DNA of 6,037 nucleotides from contig JANWJA010000121.1 in the NCBI GenBank assembly GCA_025449615.1, positions 1-6,037 on the forward strand. Direction: 5' to 3'. Of this stretch, positions 1 to 6,037 are shown one piece after another. Each line of letters begins with the position of its first letter. Position 1 is the first letter of the stretch. The translations under genes and the position numbers were made by a program. The DNA comes from Methyloceanibacter sp. (GTDB lineage: Bacteria > Pseudomonadota > Alphaproteobacteria > Rhizobiales > Methyloligellaceae). The notes under the pieces are model-generated. The model saw nothing but the letters and a program-made list of their open reading frames with translations. It was not told where the DNA came from and did not search any database.

Positions 1-443
1 AGGCCAAAATCAAAGGCGAGTTTCAGCTCGATCGGCTCCCCGGGGCGCTCTGGGATCAGCTTCACCGGGAAGATGACCCCGCCGCTATAGCCGATGGCCG
101 TGCTGTTGGCGTCGGCGAAGCGATAGGGCGCAGGATAGAGCACTTTCGCTTCTTTCAAATTCTTCGAGCCGGACCAGTCGAATTGTGGCGGCACGCCCGA
201 ATCGCCCGGGTTTCGCCAATAGGTTTTCCAACCATCGTCCATGCGAAGCTGAATGCCGGCCACCAGCTCGCCATCCTTCGTCTTCACTGTGCCGCCGAAC
301 AGTCTGAGCTTGGAATCGGTGGCGGCGACCCAAGGCGCGTCAGCCGCGCGTGCCGGCAACAAGCAAGCAGTTAGACCGAAAACCAGCACAAGCATTAGGC
401 GCATGGCGGCGAAAGCGGCATTTGAGGATGTGAATTTGGTCAT
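1..443 (-). CDS. Exported DsbD N-terminal-domain-like protein (3' end outside window)
   Basis: The translation from the ATG at 443 stays open for 147 codons to the window edge, so the C-terminus is missing. Residues 14-33 form a hydrophobic export signal with an Ala-Arg-Ala site, and cleavage is likely near A33/A34. A lipobox-like L24-T25-A26-C27 lies inside the same segment, so lipoprotein processing cannot be excluded. The mature part carries the pattern I associate with the DsbD N-terminal (DsbC/DsbD interaction, PF11412-like) domain, notably GWKTYWRNPGDSGVPP at residues 71-86. In DsbD this periplasmic domain passes electrons to partner thiol proteins. The visible part of this protein has no CxxC pair and no DsbD membrane domain, so a redox role is inferred from the fold only. 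An alternative start, M14 (position 404), would leave a minimal signal peptide. Neither start has a strong Shine-Dalgarno. It is divergent from yqgE. Family call good; function uncertain. Confidence 0.85.
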   Translation of the reverse strand, partial: MTKFTSSNAAFAAMRLMLVLVFGLTACLLPARAADAPWVAATDSKLRLFGGTVKTKDGELVAGIQLRMDDGWKTYWRNPGDSGVPPQFDWSGSKNLKEAKVLYPAPYRFADANSTAIGYSGGVIFPVKLIPERPGEPIELKLAFDFG

Positions 444-489
444 TGGGCTCGGGGACGTTCTTGGGCGGCGCCACTCTAGCGGCAAGGTT

Positions 490-503
490 GCGATATCGCG
501 ATA
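490..503. repeat. Overlapping palindromes GCGATATCGCGATA
   Basis: Two perfect 10-bp palindromes overlap here: GCGATATCGC (490-499) and TATCGCGATA (494-503). They also make a direct repeat of GCGATA at 8-bp spacing. The element lies 47-60 bp upstream of the DsbD-like start and on top of its candidate -10. That position would suit an operator, but short GC-rich palindromes also arise by chance, and no regulator is identifiable. Confidence 0.35.
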
Positions 504-526
504 ACCAGCCGCCACAATTGTCTCAA
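498..526 (-). promoter_or_regulatory. Candidate promoter for the DsbD-like gene
   Basis: On the minus strand a -35-like TTGAGA (526-521, 5 of 6 matches to TTGACA) is followed after 17 nt by a weaker -10-like TATCGC (503-498). Transcription would begin near 491, giving a leader of about 48 nt before the ATG at 443. The -10 overlaps the GCGATATCGCGATA palindrome. The assignment is by eye and the -10 match is poor. Confidence 0.3.
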
Positions 527-549
527 TCTTTCGTGAGGCCACAGTGCTC

Positions 550-580
550 GGGCAAAGTCACGCCAACTTAAGCTTTGCCC
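550..580. repeat. 8-bp inverted repeat GGGCAAAG...CTTTGCCC upstream of yqgE
   Basis: The perfect arms are GGGCAAAG (550-557) and CTTTGCCC (573-580), separated by 15 nt. The right arm ends one base before the candidate yqgE -35 (TTCACA, 581-586). That places the repeat where a dyad-binding activator or repressor would sit. It would lie upstream of the proposed transcription start, so it acts as DNA rather than as an RNA hairpin unless transcription begins further upstream. No binding protein is known. Confidence 0.5.
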
Positions 581-608
581 TTCACAATGAACGGCGCAGG
601 TTTATAGT
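581..608 (+). promoter_or_regulatory. Candidate sigma70-type promoter of yqgE, giving a near-leaderless mRNA
   Basis: TTCACA (581-586, 5 of 6 to TTGACA) and TATAGT (603-608, 5 of 6 to TATAAT) are separated by 16 nt. The predicted start at about 614-616 leaves only 3-5 nt before the ATG at 619. That fits the absence of a Shine-Dalgarno sequence at normal spacing in front of that ATG. This is the best promoter-like match in the intergenic region. It is a by-eye prediction. Confidence 0.5.
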
Positions 609-618
609 CGTTAGTATC

Positions 619-1233
619 ATGTCTGCTCGAAGCGCCAAGACCACGATTCCACGCGAAGGCTATCTCGACGGCCAGTTGCTGATCGCGATGCCGTCGATGG
701 GAGACCCGCGTTTCTCGCGCGCCGTCATCTATATGTGCGCGCATTCCGCCGACGGCGCCATGGGCATCATCATCAATCATCGCGCGCCAAATATCAGTTT
801 CGGCGAGCTGCTGGATCAGCTGAATATCGCGCCGCATAAAGAACGCATCACGCTGCCGCGCATGAGCGCGGCGATGGCCGTGTATCTCGGCGGACCGGTC
901 GAAACCGGGCGCGGCTTCGTGCTGCACAGCGCCGACTATTTCAAGGCCGAGAGCACGTTACCGATCGACGAGAGCGTGTGCCTTACGGCCACGATCGACA
1001 TCTTGCGCGATATTGCCAAAGGCTCAGGTCCCGACAAGGCGCTATTGGCACTTGGCTATGCCGGCTGGGCACCAGGTCAGCTGGAAAGCGAAATTCACGC
1101 TAATGGCTGGCTGCATTGCTCGGCGGACCCTGAGCTGATCTTCGATCCCGAGGTCGAGCGCAAATATCATCGCGCGCTCGACAAGATCGGGATCGACCCT
1201 CGCCGCCTGGTCAATGATTCAGGTCACGCTTAA
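619..1233 (+). CDS. yqgE: YqgE/AlgH family (UPF0301) protein
   Basis: This encodes a 204-residue protein of the YqgE/AlgH family, a compact cytoplasmic fold without an agreed biochemical function. The name AlgH comes from a proposed role in Pseudomonas alginate regulation. Family hallmarks are clear: [14 protein letters not shown] (14-27), a [18 protein letters not shown] stretch (36-53), [16 protein letters not shown] (89-104), [13 protein letters not shown] (144-156) and NGWLHC (162-167). The length and the C-terminal GIDP...GHA ending match alphaproteobacterial members. I chose the ATG at 619 because homology starts soon after it and the best promoter lies at 581-608. A GTG at 544, preceded by GTGAGG, would add 25 residues that look nothing like the family and would start upstream of that promoter. 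The gene diverges from the DsbD-like gene. Its TAA overlaps the stop codon of the converging GGDEF-EAL gene. Confidence 0.95.
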   Translation: MSARSAKTTIPREGYLDGQLLIAMPSMGDPRFSRAVIYMCAHSADGAMGIIINHRAPNISFGELLDQLNIAPHKERITLPRMSAAMAVYLGGPVETGRGFVLHSADYFKAESTLPIDESVCLTATIDILRDIAKGSGPDKALLALGYAGWAPGQLESEIHANGWLHCSADPELIFDPEVERKYHRALDKIGIDPRRLVNDSGHA

Positions 1234-4200
1234 GTAGCAGACGGAGCTGCGTCGGGCGCCGGCAAAGGCGGTAACGCGGCCGGCGCAGGCGCGATGTCCT
1301 GGGTTGCGGGCGCCATCTCCTCTTCCGAACCAGAGGACCGCGACTTCTTCTTGCGCTGACTGGCAAGCGCCGAAAGCAGGCTCGCCACATCCTTGGCCGA
1401 CATCGGCTCACCGTAATAATAGCCTTGACCGAACTCGCAGCCGATCGAGCGCAGATAGGCGGCGTCGCGTTCGGTCTCGATGCCTTCGGCGACCACTTCT
1501 TTACCCAGCTCATGCGCCAGCGCGATGATCGATTTCAGAATCATGGGAGACGACCCATTGAGTCCACTGTCGCGGACAAGAGAGCGGTCGATCTTGATGG
1601 TGTCGCACGGGAAGCGGTGGAGGTAGCTCAGAGAGCTGTAGCCGGTGCCGAAATCGTCGAGCGCGAGGCTGGCGCCGAAAGTCTTGAGCCAGGTCAGAAT
1701 CTCGACGGCGCGCTCCGGGTTTTCCATCACCAGCGACTCGGTGATCTCAAGCTTCAGCGTGCCCTTGGGAACGGCTTCGCGCGCCAGCAGGAGCCTGATC
1801 TCTTGCACGAGGTCCTGACGGAAAAGCTGACGGCTGGAGACATTAACGCTGACAAAGAGCGGATCGCGCTCACGCGGCAGCGCCTTGTGCCAGCGCACCG
1901 CCTGTTCCAGCGCCTGACTCAAGACATAAGTGCCAAGCTCGGTGATGAGCCCGGTCTCCTCGGCCATCGGCACGAAATCGTCGGCGCCAAGGCGGCCTTT
2001 GGTCGGATGGTCCCAGCGGAGCAGCGCCTCGAAGCCGGCGAGCTGGTTGGAAGCAAGGCGCGTGATTGGCTGATACAAGACCGCGATCTGTTGCCGCTCG
2101 ATGGCGCGGCGGAGATCGCTTTCGAGCGGAAGCCGGTTTTCCTCCTCGCCTCGCGTCGCAGGGTTGAAAATCTCGATGCGGTCGGCGCCGCCGCGTTTTG
2201 CCCTGAGCATGGCGATCTCGCCTTCACGCAAGAGATCTTGCGGCGTGGCTTGCGCGCCGTCGAAAACGACGATGCCGATCGAGGCGGTCAGCACGATCTC
2301 CTTGCCGCTGATCTTCATCGGAGTGCGGAGCGCGCGGCGGACGCGCTCAGCCAGCATCGCTACCTGGCGCGGATCGGTCTCCGAGATCAGCAGAATGGCG
2401 AATTGATCGCCGCCAAGCCGCGCTAAAGTATCTTGCGGGCTTAGATGACGGCTCAGCCGCCTGGCCAGCGTGAGCAGCATGCTGTCGCCAATCACAAGGC
2501 CGAAACTCTGATTGACGTTCTTGAAGCGGTCGATGTCGATGAACATCACGGTGGGTCGATTGCCTTGCCCTTCTTGTGCGCGGGTGATGGCGCCGCCGAC
2601 GCGATCGACGAAGAGCTCGCGGTTCGGCAGCCCCGTCAGATTGTCATGCACCGCGTCGTGCATCAGCCGCTCATGCGACCGCTTGAGATTGGTCACGTCA
2701 CGCATCAGACCGACACAGGTCAGAAGCCGGGCATTGTCGCTTTCCGGCGCGCGGGCGCGGAGTTCGTACCAAACATAGGTGCCATCATGGCGGCGCAGGC
2801 GGAAATCGACTTGAAGGTCGCCGCCACGGTTCTCCTGGAGCGACCACAGCATCAGCTTGAAGCGCTCGCGGTCGGAATTGTGCAGATGCTGCAGGAATTG
2901 CTGCACCGTGGCGGTCAGCGACCCAGGATCGAGACCGAGCGCCTCCTCGATCTCGCTCGAGACACTGATCTGGTCCCTGCCGGCATTCCATTGCCAGACC
3001 GCGGCGCCGGAGCCATCGACCGCGAGCGACTTGATCTGCACCTGGCTTGGTGGTCCGAGCTGCATCGCCGTGCTGCCGGCGCCTCGGAAAGCGAATTGCG
3101 TCACGGTGAAGCCGAGCAAGACCAAGATGAGGACGAGGCCGGCAACGAGGCCCGAGACGACAACCTCGCCGGAGAGCTTGCCGAGCACAATCATGGTGGC
3201 GCCGAACAGCCAAACCAGGAGCAGCATCCAGCTTGGAATCAGCGCCAATGCGCGGTCCTGGCCGCGAAGGGCGAGATAGACGATGAGACCGGTACCGATG
3301 CCGGCGATGAGAACGGTGGACGCCCGGGCTAGACCGGACGCCATTTGCGGATCGATGGGGGCGAGGATGACAAGCGCCCATTGCACCGCGATCCATCCCC
3401 AAAACGCGGTCCTGATCCAGCCATGCCAAAGTCCGATTCGCAAGAAAGCATAGAGGAAGAGCACGAGGCTTGCGGCGAGCGAGGCTTCGGCGGCGGCGCG
3501 GTAGAGGGCGATGCGTTCAGCCCCGACCGGAAACAATTTGTTCCAAAAGCCAAAATCGACGCAGAAATAAGCCAGCACGGTCCAAGCTACGAGCGCGGTG
3601 GCAGGGAAGATCGCCCGGTGATTGGCGGCGAAGATCGCGGTCAGGAAAATGGCGAGCAGGCCGGTGATACCGAGCAGCACGCCGTTGAACAACATGCGAT
3701 CTTGCTGCTTCGATTGGTACGCATTGGGATCCCAGAGGTAGAGCGGCGGCACTTGGTTTGAGGCGAGCTCGGCGGCGAAGGTAATGGTCTGCCCAGGCTC
3801 CAGGTTCAAGCGGAAGATGTCGGCGCGGTCGCTCTTCAAGGGCTCGGGCCTGAAACCGAGCGAGGGCGTGACAGCGGCGATGCGGCCCGCGTCGAGCTCT
3901 GGCCAGAACACCCGCGAATTGGCCAGCGTATAGCGGGGAGCCACCAGCCAGCGAACGACGCGCTCGGCCGTCGGGTTAGTCAGCGCGAAAACAAGCCAGC
4001 CGGGATTGGTGCCGGGCACGGAGGCCTGCACCGCCATGCGCCCGACATAGCCGTCAGGCCCGGGAGCGGTTTCGAGTTGCAGACGATCGCCCCTGCCCTC
4101 GTAGAGCTCACCAAGCGAGGTGACATCGTATTTGTCCTGGTCAGGTTTGACGACGATGGCGTCTACGGCGCGCGCGCCGGAGCCCATGACGCCGATCAGC

Positions 4201-4319
4201 GCAAGCAACGACAGGAGCGCGAGCAAAAGCTGACGCGCAAGATGCACGCGACCTTGCTCTCTCTCACCTCTCGCCGAGGCGCAAATCAAAGCCACCCTCC
4301 CCTCGCTTTCCCGAAACAT
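1230..4319 (-). CDS. Seven-TM sensor with PAS, degenerate GGDEF and intact EAL (predicted c-di-GMP phosphodiesterase)
   Basis: This 1029-residue inner-membrane protein has, in order, an export signal (about 25-51, ending SGARA), a periplasmic domain (52-205), seven hydrophobic segments (about 208-410, 7TMR-DISM-like), PAS (430-545), GGDEF (555-718), EAL (729-985) and an Ala/Pro-rich tail. The EAL keeps the expected catalytic residues: E764 of EALLRW, N826, E858 of EITES, D888-D889 of [10 protein letters not shown]909, E945 and Q965. It should hydrolyse c-di-GMP to pGpG. The GGDEF reads G636-G-D-Q-F, with Gln for the usual fourth-position Glu. Its [10 protein letters not shown] loop departs from the usual ND..GH..GD, and the I-site Arg is Ser (S627-P-Q-D630). 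Cyclase activity is therefore doubtful and a GTP-binding regulatory role is possible. The ATG at 4319 follows the acetyltransferase stop by 13 nt without a clear Shine-Dalgarno. GTG at 4247 is a credible alternative. The signal sensed is unknown. Confidence 0.95.
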   Translation of the reverse strand: MFRESEGRVALICASARGEREQGRVHLARQLLLALLSLLALIGVMGSGARAVDAIVVKPDQDKYDVTSLGELYEGRGDRLQLETAPGPDGYVGRMAVQASVPGTNPGWLVFALTNPTAERVVRWLVAPRYTLANSRVFWPELDAGRIAAVTPSLGFRPEPLKSDRADIFRLNLEPGQTITFAAELASNQVPPLYLWDPNAYQSKQQDRMLFNGVLLGITGLLAIFLTAIFAANHRAIFPATALVAWTVLAYFCVDFGFWNKLFPVGAERIALYRAAAEASLAASLVLFLYAFLRIGLWHGWIRTAFWGWIAVQWALVILAPIDPQMASGLARASTVLIAGIGTGLIVYLALRGQDRALALIPSWMLLLVWLFGATMIVLGKLSGEVVVSGLVAGLVLILVLLGFTVTQFAFRGAGSTAMQLGPPSQVQIKSLAVDGSGAAVWQWNAGRDQISVSSEIEEALGLDPGSLTATVQQFLQHLHNSDRERFKLMLWSLQENRGGDLQVDFRLRRHDGTYVWYELRARAPESDNARLLTCVGLMRDVTNLKRSHERLMHDAVHDNLTGLPNRELFVDRVGGAITRAQEGQGNRPTVMFIDIDRFKNVNQSFGLVIGDSMLLTLARRLSRHLSPQDTLARLGGDQFAILLISETDPRQVAMLAERVRRALRTPMKISGKEIVLTASIGIVVFDGAQATPQDLLREGEIAMLRAKRGGADRIEIFNPATRGEEENRLPLESDLRRAIERQQIAVLYQPITRLASNQLAGFEALLRWDHPTKGRLGADDFVPMAEETGLITELGTYVLSQALEQAVRWHKALPRERDPLFVSVNVSSRQLFRQDLVQEIRLLLAREAVPKGTLKLEITESLVMENPERAVEILTWLKTFGASLALDDFGTGYSSLSYLHRFPCDTIKIDRSLVRDSGLNGSSPMILKSIIALAHELGKEVVAEGIETERDAAYLRSIGCEFGQGYYYGEPMSAKDVASLLSALASQRKKKSRSSGSEEEMAPATQDIAPAPAALPPLPAPDAAPSAT
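1256..1286. repeat. 8-bp GC-only inverted repeat just downstream of the yqgE stop
   Basis: GCGCCGGC (1256-1263) and GCCGGCGC (1279-1286) are perfect arms around a 15-nt loop, starting 22 nt after the yqgE stop. They lie inside the Ala/Pro-rich tail of the converging sensor gene. No T-run follows on the plus strand, so this is not a canonical intrinsic terminator. It could weakly attenuate yqgE transcription, or simply reflect GCG/CCG codons. Confidence 0.3.
4245..4256 (-). promoter_or_regulatory. Alternative GTG start with CAAGG ribosome-binding site for the GGDEF-EAL sensor
   Basis: On the minus strand CAAGG (4256-4252) precedes a GTG (4247-4245) by 4 nt. Starting there removes 24 low-hydrophobicity residues. 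It leaves a conventional signal peptide: short basic n-region (fMet-HLARQ), a Leu-rich core, then SGARA. The upstream ATG at 4319 has no obvious Shine-Dalgarno but could be used by coupling to the acetyltransferase gene. The sequence alone does not settle which is used. Confidence 0.45.
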
Positions 4320-4332
4320 TGCCCGAGCGTCG

Positions 4333-4917
4333 TCAGCGCGGGTCGCTATCGAGGAGCGCGTAAAGCAGATGATCCTGCCAGACGCCGTTGATCCTCAGAT
4401 AACGGCGCGCCATCCCCTCGCGGGTAAACCCCGTTCGCTCGAGAAGCTTAATTGAGGCCGCGTTGGTCGGAAGGCATGAAGCTTCCAGCCGGTGCAGCTC
4501 GAGCGAATCGAAGACAAAAGGAATAACAGCGCGGACGGCCGCCGTCATATAGCCTTGGTGCGCATGGGTCCGCCCGATCCAATAGCCCAGCGTGCAGGCC
4601 TGGGTCACGCCGCGGCGAACATTACAGAGAGTCAGCCCCCCGACCAGGGCCCCAGAATTCAAGGCAAAGATGAACAGGGCATAGCCGACATCCTCGCGGA
4701 GGTCGCGCTGGTAGTGGCGGACCCGGCGGCGGAATGAGGCCCTGGAAAGCTCGTCGGAGGCCCAAAGCGGCTCCCAGGGGGTTAGGAAGTCGCGGCTGGC
4801 GGCCCTAATCTCGGCCCAGGCGGGATAGTCGGCCATTTGCGGCGTGCGCAGTATCACCCGATCGGCGCGGATGACGGGCCCGAGATCGCTCAAGGACGCG
4901 GATCGCAACAACGCCAT
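4333..4917 (-). CDS. GNAT N-acetyltransferase, RimJ/RimL type
   Basis: This 194-residue cytoplasmic protein is a GCN5-related acetyltransferase of the RimJ/RimL class. The class transfers acetyl from acetyl-CoA, typically to the N-terminal amine of a ribosomal protein, though many members have other substrates. Supporting features are the start pattern DRVILRTPQMADYPAW (19-34), SRDFLTPWEP (41-50), the central strand GALVGGLTLCNVRRG (89-103) and the acetyl-CoA loop HAHQGYMTAAV (118-128). Next comes the C-terminal PTNAASIKLLERTGF (150-164), with the Asn and the LLE..GF typical of the RimJ group. The length is normal. Its start lies 16 nt after the M16 protease stop and its TGA lies 13 nt before the sensor ATG, so it is the middle gene of a leftward operon. 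The true substrate cannot be read from sequence, so RimJ is a family label and not a proven role. Confidence 0.92.
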   Translation of the reverse strand: MALLRSASLSDLGPVIRADRVILRTPQMADYPAWAEIRAASRDFLTPWEPLWASDELSRASFRRRVRHYQRDLREDVGYALFIFALNSGALVGGLTLCNVRRGVTQACTLGYWIGRTHAHQGYMTAAVRAVIPFVFDSLELHRLEASCLPTNAASIKLLERTGFTREGMARRYLRINGVWQDHLLYALLDSDPR

Positions 4918-4929
4918 GGCTTCGAATGG

Positions 4930-4935
4930 CTCCTT
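4930..4935 (-). promoter_or_regulatory. AAGGAG ribosome-binding site of the acetyltransferase, overlapping the M16 stop codon
   Basis: On the minus strand AAGGAG (4935-4930) shares its first two bases with the TAA stop of the upstream protease gene (4936-4934). It sits 12 nt before the ATG at 4917. The spacing is slightly long. The overlap suggests that ribosomes finishing the protease assist initiation on the acetyltransferase. Confidence 0.6.
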
Positions 4936-6037
4936 AAGCCGCCTTGCTGGAGGCTACCGCGAATTTCTCAGCCACGGCGTCGAATCTTGCAACATTTAGA
5001 ATTGGGCCTGCGGTGGCGAGACTAACGGGAGAGGCGAGCAGCTTGGCCGCCAGCAACTCCAGGTCGGCAATCGAGACGGACTCCACTTTTTCGATCAGTT
5101 CATGGGCAGGCACCGGACGGCCATAGATCAGGATCTGGCGGCCGAGTTGCTCGGCGCGAGCGGAGGAGCTTTCCAGCGCCGCCAGCACCCCCATCTTGGC
5201 TTGCGCCCTCACCCGGGCAATTTCGTCCTCGCCGAAGCCCTCATTAGCGGCGCGGACCAGCTCATCGCGAAGCACCGAGATCAGCTCGTGCGCCCGGTCC
5301 GGACCGGTCGCTGCATAAATCGAGATCATGCCGCTATCGGACAGGCTGGTGGCAAAGGCGCTGATGGCATAGCAGAGCCCGCGCCGCTCGCGCACTTCTT
5401 GAAAGAGGCGCGAAGACATGCCGCCACCCAGCACGCCGGCGAAAATGCGGGCAGTATAATAATCGGGGTGGCCATATTCGGGTCCCTCGAAGCCGAGCAC
5501 GAGGTGAGTCTGCTCGAAGGATTTCTCGCCGCGCCTGATGCCGCCACGATAACGCGAAGCCGGGGGCGGCGGGCTTGCGCCAGGATCGAGCTTCATGAGC
5601 CGGCGCTCGGCTTGCTCGATCAGCGCCACATGATCGATGGCGCCGGCTGCAACCAGCACCATGTTGGGCGCGTGATAATGGGTGGAGAGAAAATTTCCCA
5701 ACTGATCGCGGCCGAGCGAGCTGACACTTTCGACGGTTCCCAGAATCGGACGTCCGGCCGCCTGATCAGGATAGGCCGCGTCCTGCGCCAGGTCGAACAC
5801 GGTGTCCTCCGGCGAATCCAGCGCCGAGGCAATCTCTTGCAGGATGACGTCGCGCTCGCGCTCAAGCTCTTCGGGTTCGAAGCGCGGCTCGAGAATGATG
5901 TCGCTCAAGATATCGAGCGCGAGCGGCATGTCGTTCCGCATCACGCGCGCATAATAGGCGGTGGTATCGACGCCGGTCGCGGCGTTCAAATCGCCACCGA
6001 CGGCTTCGATCTCTTCGGCAATATCACGCGCGGATCG
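4934..6037 (-). CDS. M16 family zinc peptidase, processing-peptidase-like (5' end outside window)
   Basis: The reading frame is open to the right edge and gives 367 residues, most of a protein usually about 420-430 long. The first visible residues (RSARDIAEEIEAVGGDLNAA) are typical of bacterial M16 proteases related to the mitochondrial processing peptidase beta subunit. Only about 80 N-terminal residues, which should include the HxxEH zinc motif, lie outside. E68 of the fragment (in ERDVILQEI) fits the third zinc ligand by its expected 76-residue spacing from the second histidine. The C-terminal half has GGGMSSRLFQEVRERRGLCY, the conserved Arg/Tyr segment of the second M16 domain, and ALESSSARAEQLGRQ follows later. 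The TTG at 5989 is internal, since homology continues upstream of it. It is probably the first of three tightly spaced genes. The substrate is unknown and activity depends on the unseen HxxEH. Confidence 0.93.
   Translation of the reverse strand, partial: RSARDIAEEIEAVGGDLNAATGVDTTAYYARVMRNDMPLALDILSDIILEPRFEPEELERERDVILQEIASALDSPEDTVFDLAQDAAYPDQAAGRPILGTVESVSSLGRDQLGNFLSTHYHAPNMVLVAAGAIDHVALIEQAERRLMKLDPGASPPPPASRYRGGIRRGEKSFEQTHLVLGFEGPEYGHPDYYTARIFAGVLGGGMSSRLFQEVRERRGLCYAISAFATSLSDSGMISIYAATGPDRAHELISVLRDELVRAANEGFGEDEIARVRAQAKMGVLAALESSSARAEQLGRQILIYGRPVPAHELIEKVESVSIADLELLAAKLLASPVSLATAGPILNVARFDAVAEKFAVASSKAA

Noticed and set aside
544..618. GTG start at 544 adding 25 residues to YqgE, with GTGAGG upstream
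   Set aside because: The extension does not resemble family N-termini, spans the inverted repeat and lies upstream of the best promoter. The ATG at 619 is preferred.
568..927. 119-codon minus-strand frame opposite yqgE
   Set aside because: It is antisense to a well-conserved YqgE sequence and has His/Arg-rich low-complexity composition typical of shadow frames.
1425..3332. Two long open frames on the plus strand (1425-2426, 333 codons; 2445-3332, 295 codons) opposite the sensor gene
   Set aside because: They are antisense to a gene with clear GGDEF, EAL and PAS homology. Their translations show no recognisable domain, and such long antisense frames are expected in high-GC coding DNA.
5987..5989. 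TTG at 5989 as the M16 protease start
   Set aside because: The frame continues upstream with RSARDIAEEIEAVGGD, which is conserved in the family, so the gene extends beyond the window.
1..6037. Mobile element, CRISPR, defence island or biosynthetic cluster
   Set aside because: There are no transposase or integrase genes, no direct-repeat arrays and no toxin-antitoxin pairs. All five genes are recognisable core-type families.

Overview
The window looks like chromosomal core sequence from a high-GC alphaproteobacterium of the order Hyphomicrobiales (Rhizobiales). Recall of family sequences places it nearest the Bradyrhizobium/Rhodopseudomonas/Beijerinckiaceae side, but no search could be run. 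The coding content is uniform. I see no insertion sequence, phage gene, tRNA, rRNA or CRISPR array.

Layout from left to right. (1) Positions 1-443, minus strand: the N-terminal part of an exported DsbD-N-like (thiol-redox type) protein, running off the left edge. (2) Positions 444-618: the divergent intergenic region between that gene and yqgE. It holds a plausible promoter for each direction, a GCGATATCGCGATA double palindrome and an 8-bp inverted repeat. (3) Positions 619-1233, plus strand: a YqgE/AlgH (UPF0301) protein. (4) Positions 1230-4319, minus strand: a large membrane sensor with an export signal, periplasmic domain, seven membrane segments, PAS, degenerate GGDEF (GGDQF) and intact EAL. 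It is predicted to be a c-di-GMP phosphodiesterase. Its stop codon overlaps that of yqgE tail to tail. (5) Positions 4333-4917, minus strand: a RimJ/RimL-type GNAT acetyltransferase. (6) Positions 4934-6037, minus strand: most of an M16 (mitochondrial processing peptidase-like) zinc protease, entering from the right edge with its HxxEH motif outside the window.

The three minus-strand genes at the right (M16 protease, acetyltransferase, GGDEF-EAL sensor) are separated by only 16 and 13 nt. They look like one leftward operon whose promoter lies outside the window. yqgE and the DsbD-like gene diverge from a shared control region. No single pathway joins all of the genes. The operon couples a protease, a probable N-acetyltransferase and a second-messenger sensor, which looks like conserved neighbourhood rather than a dedicated system.

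I found no convincing undescribed system. The points most worth a second look are the probable leaderless yqgE promoter with an inverted repeat just upstream, the degenerate GGDEF next to an intact EAL, the ambiguous start of the sensor, and the lipobox-like cysteine in the DsbD-like signal peptide.
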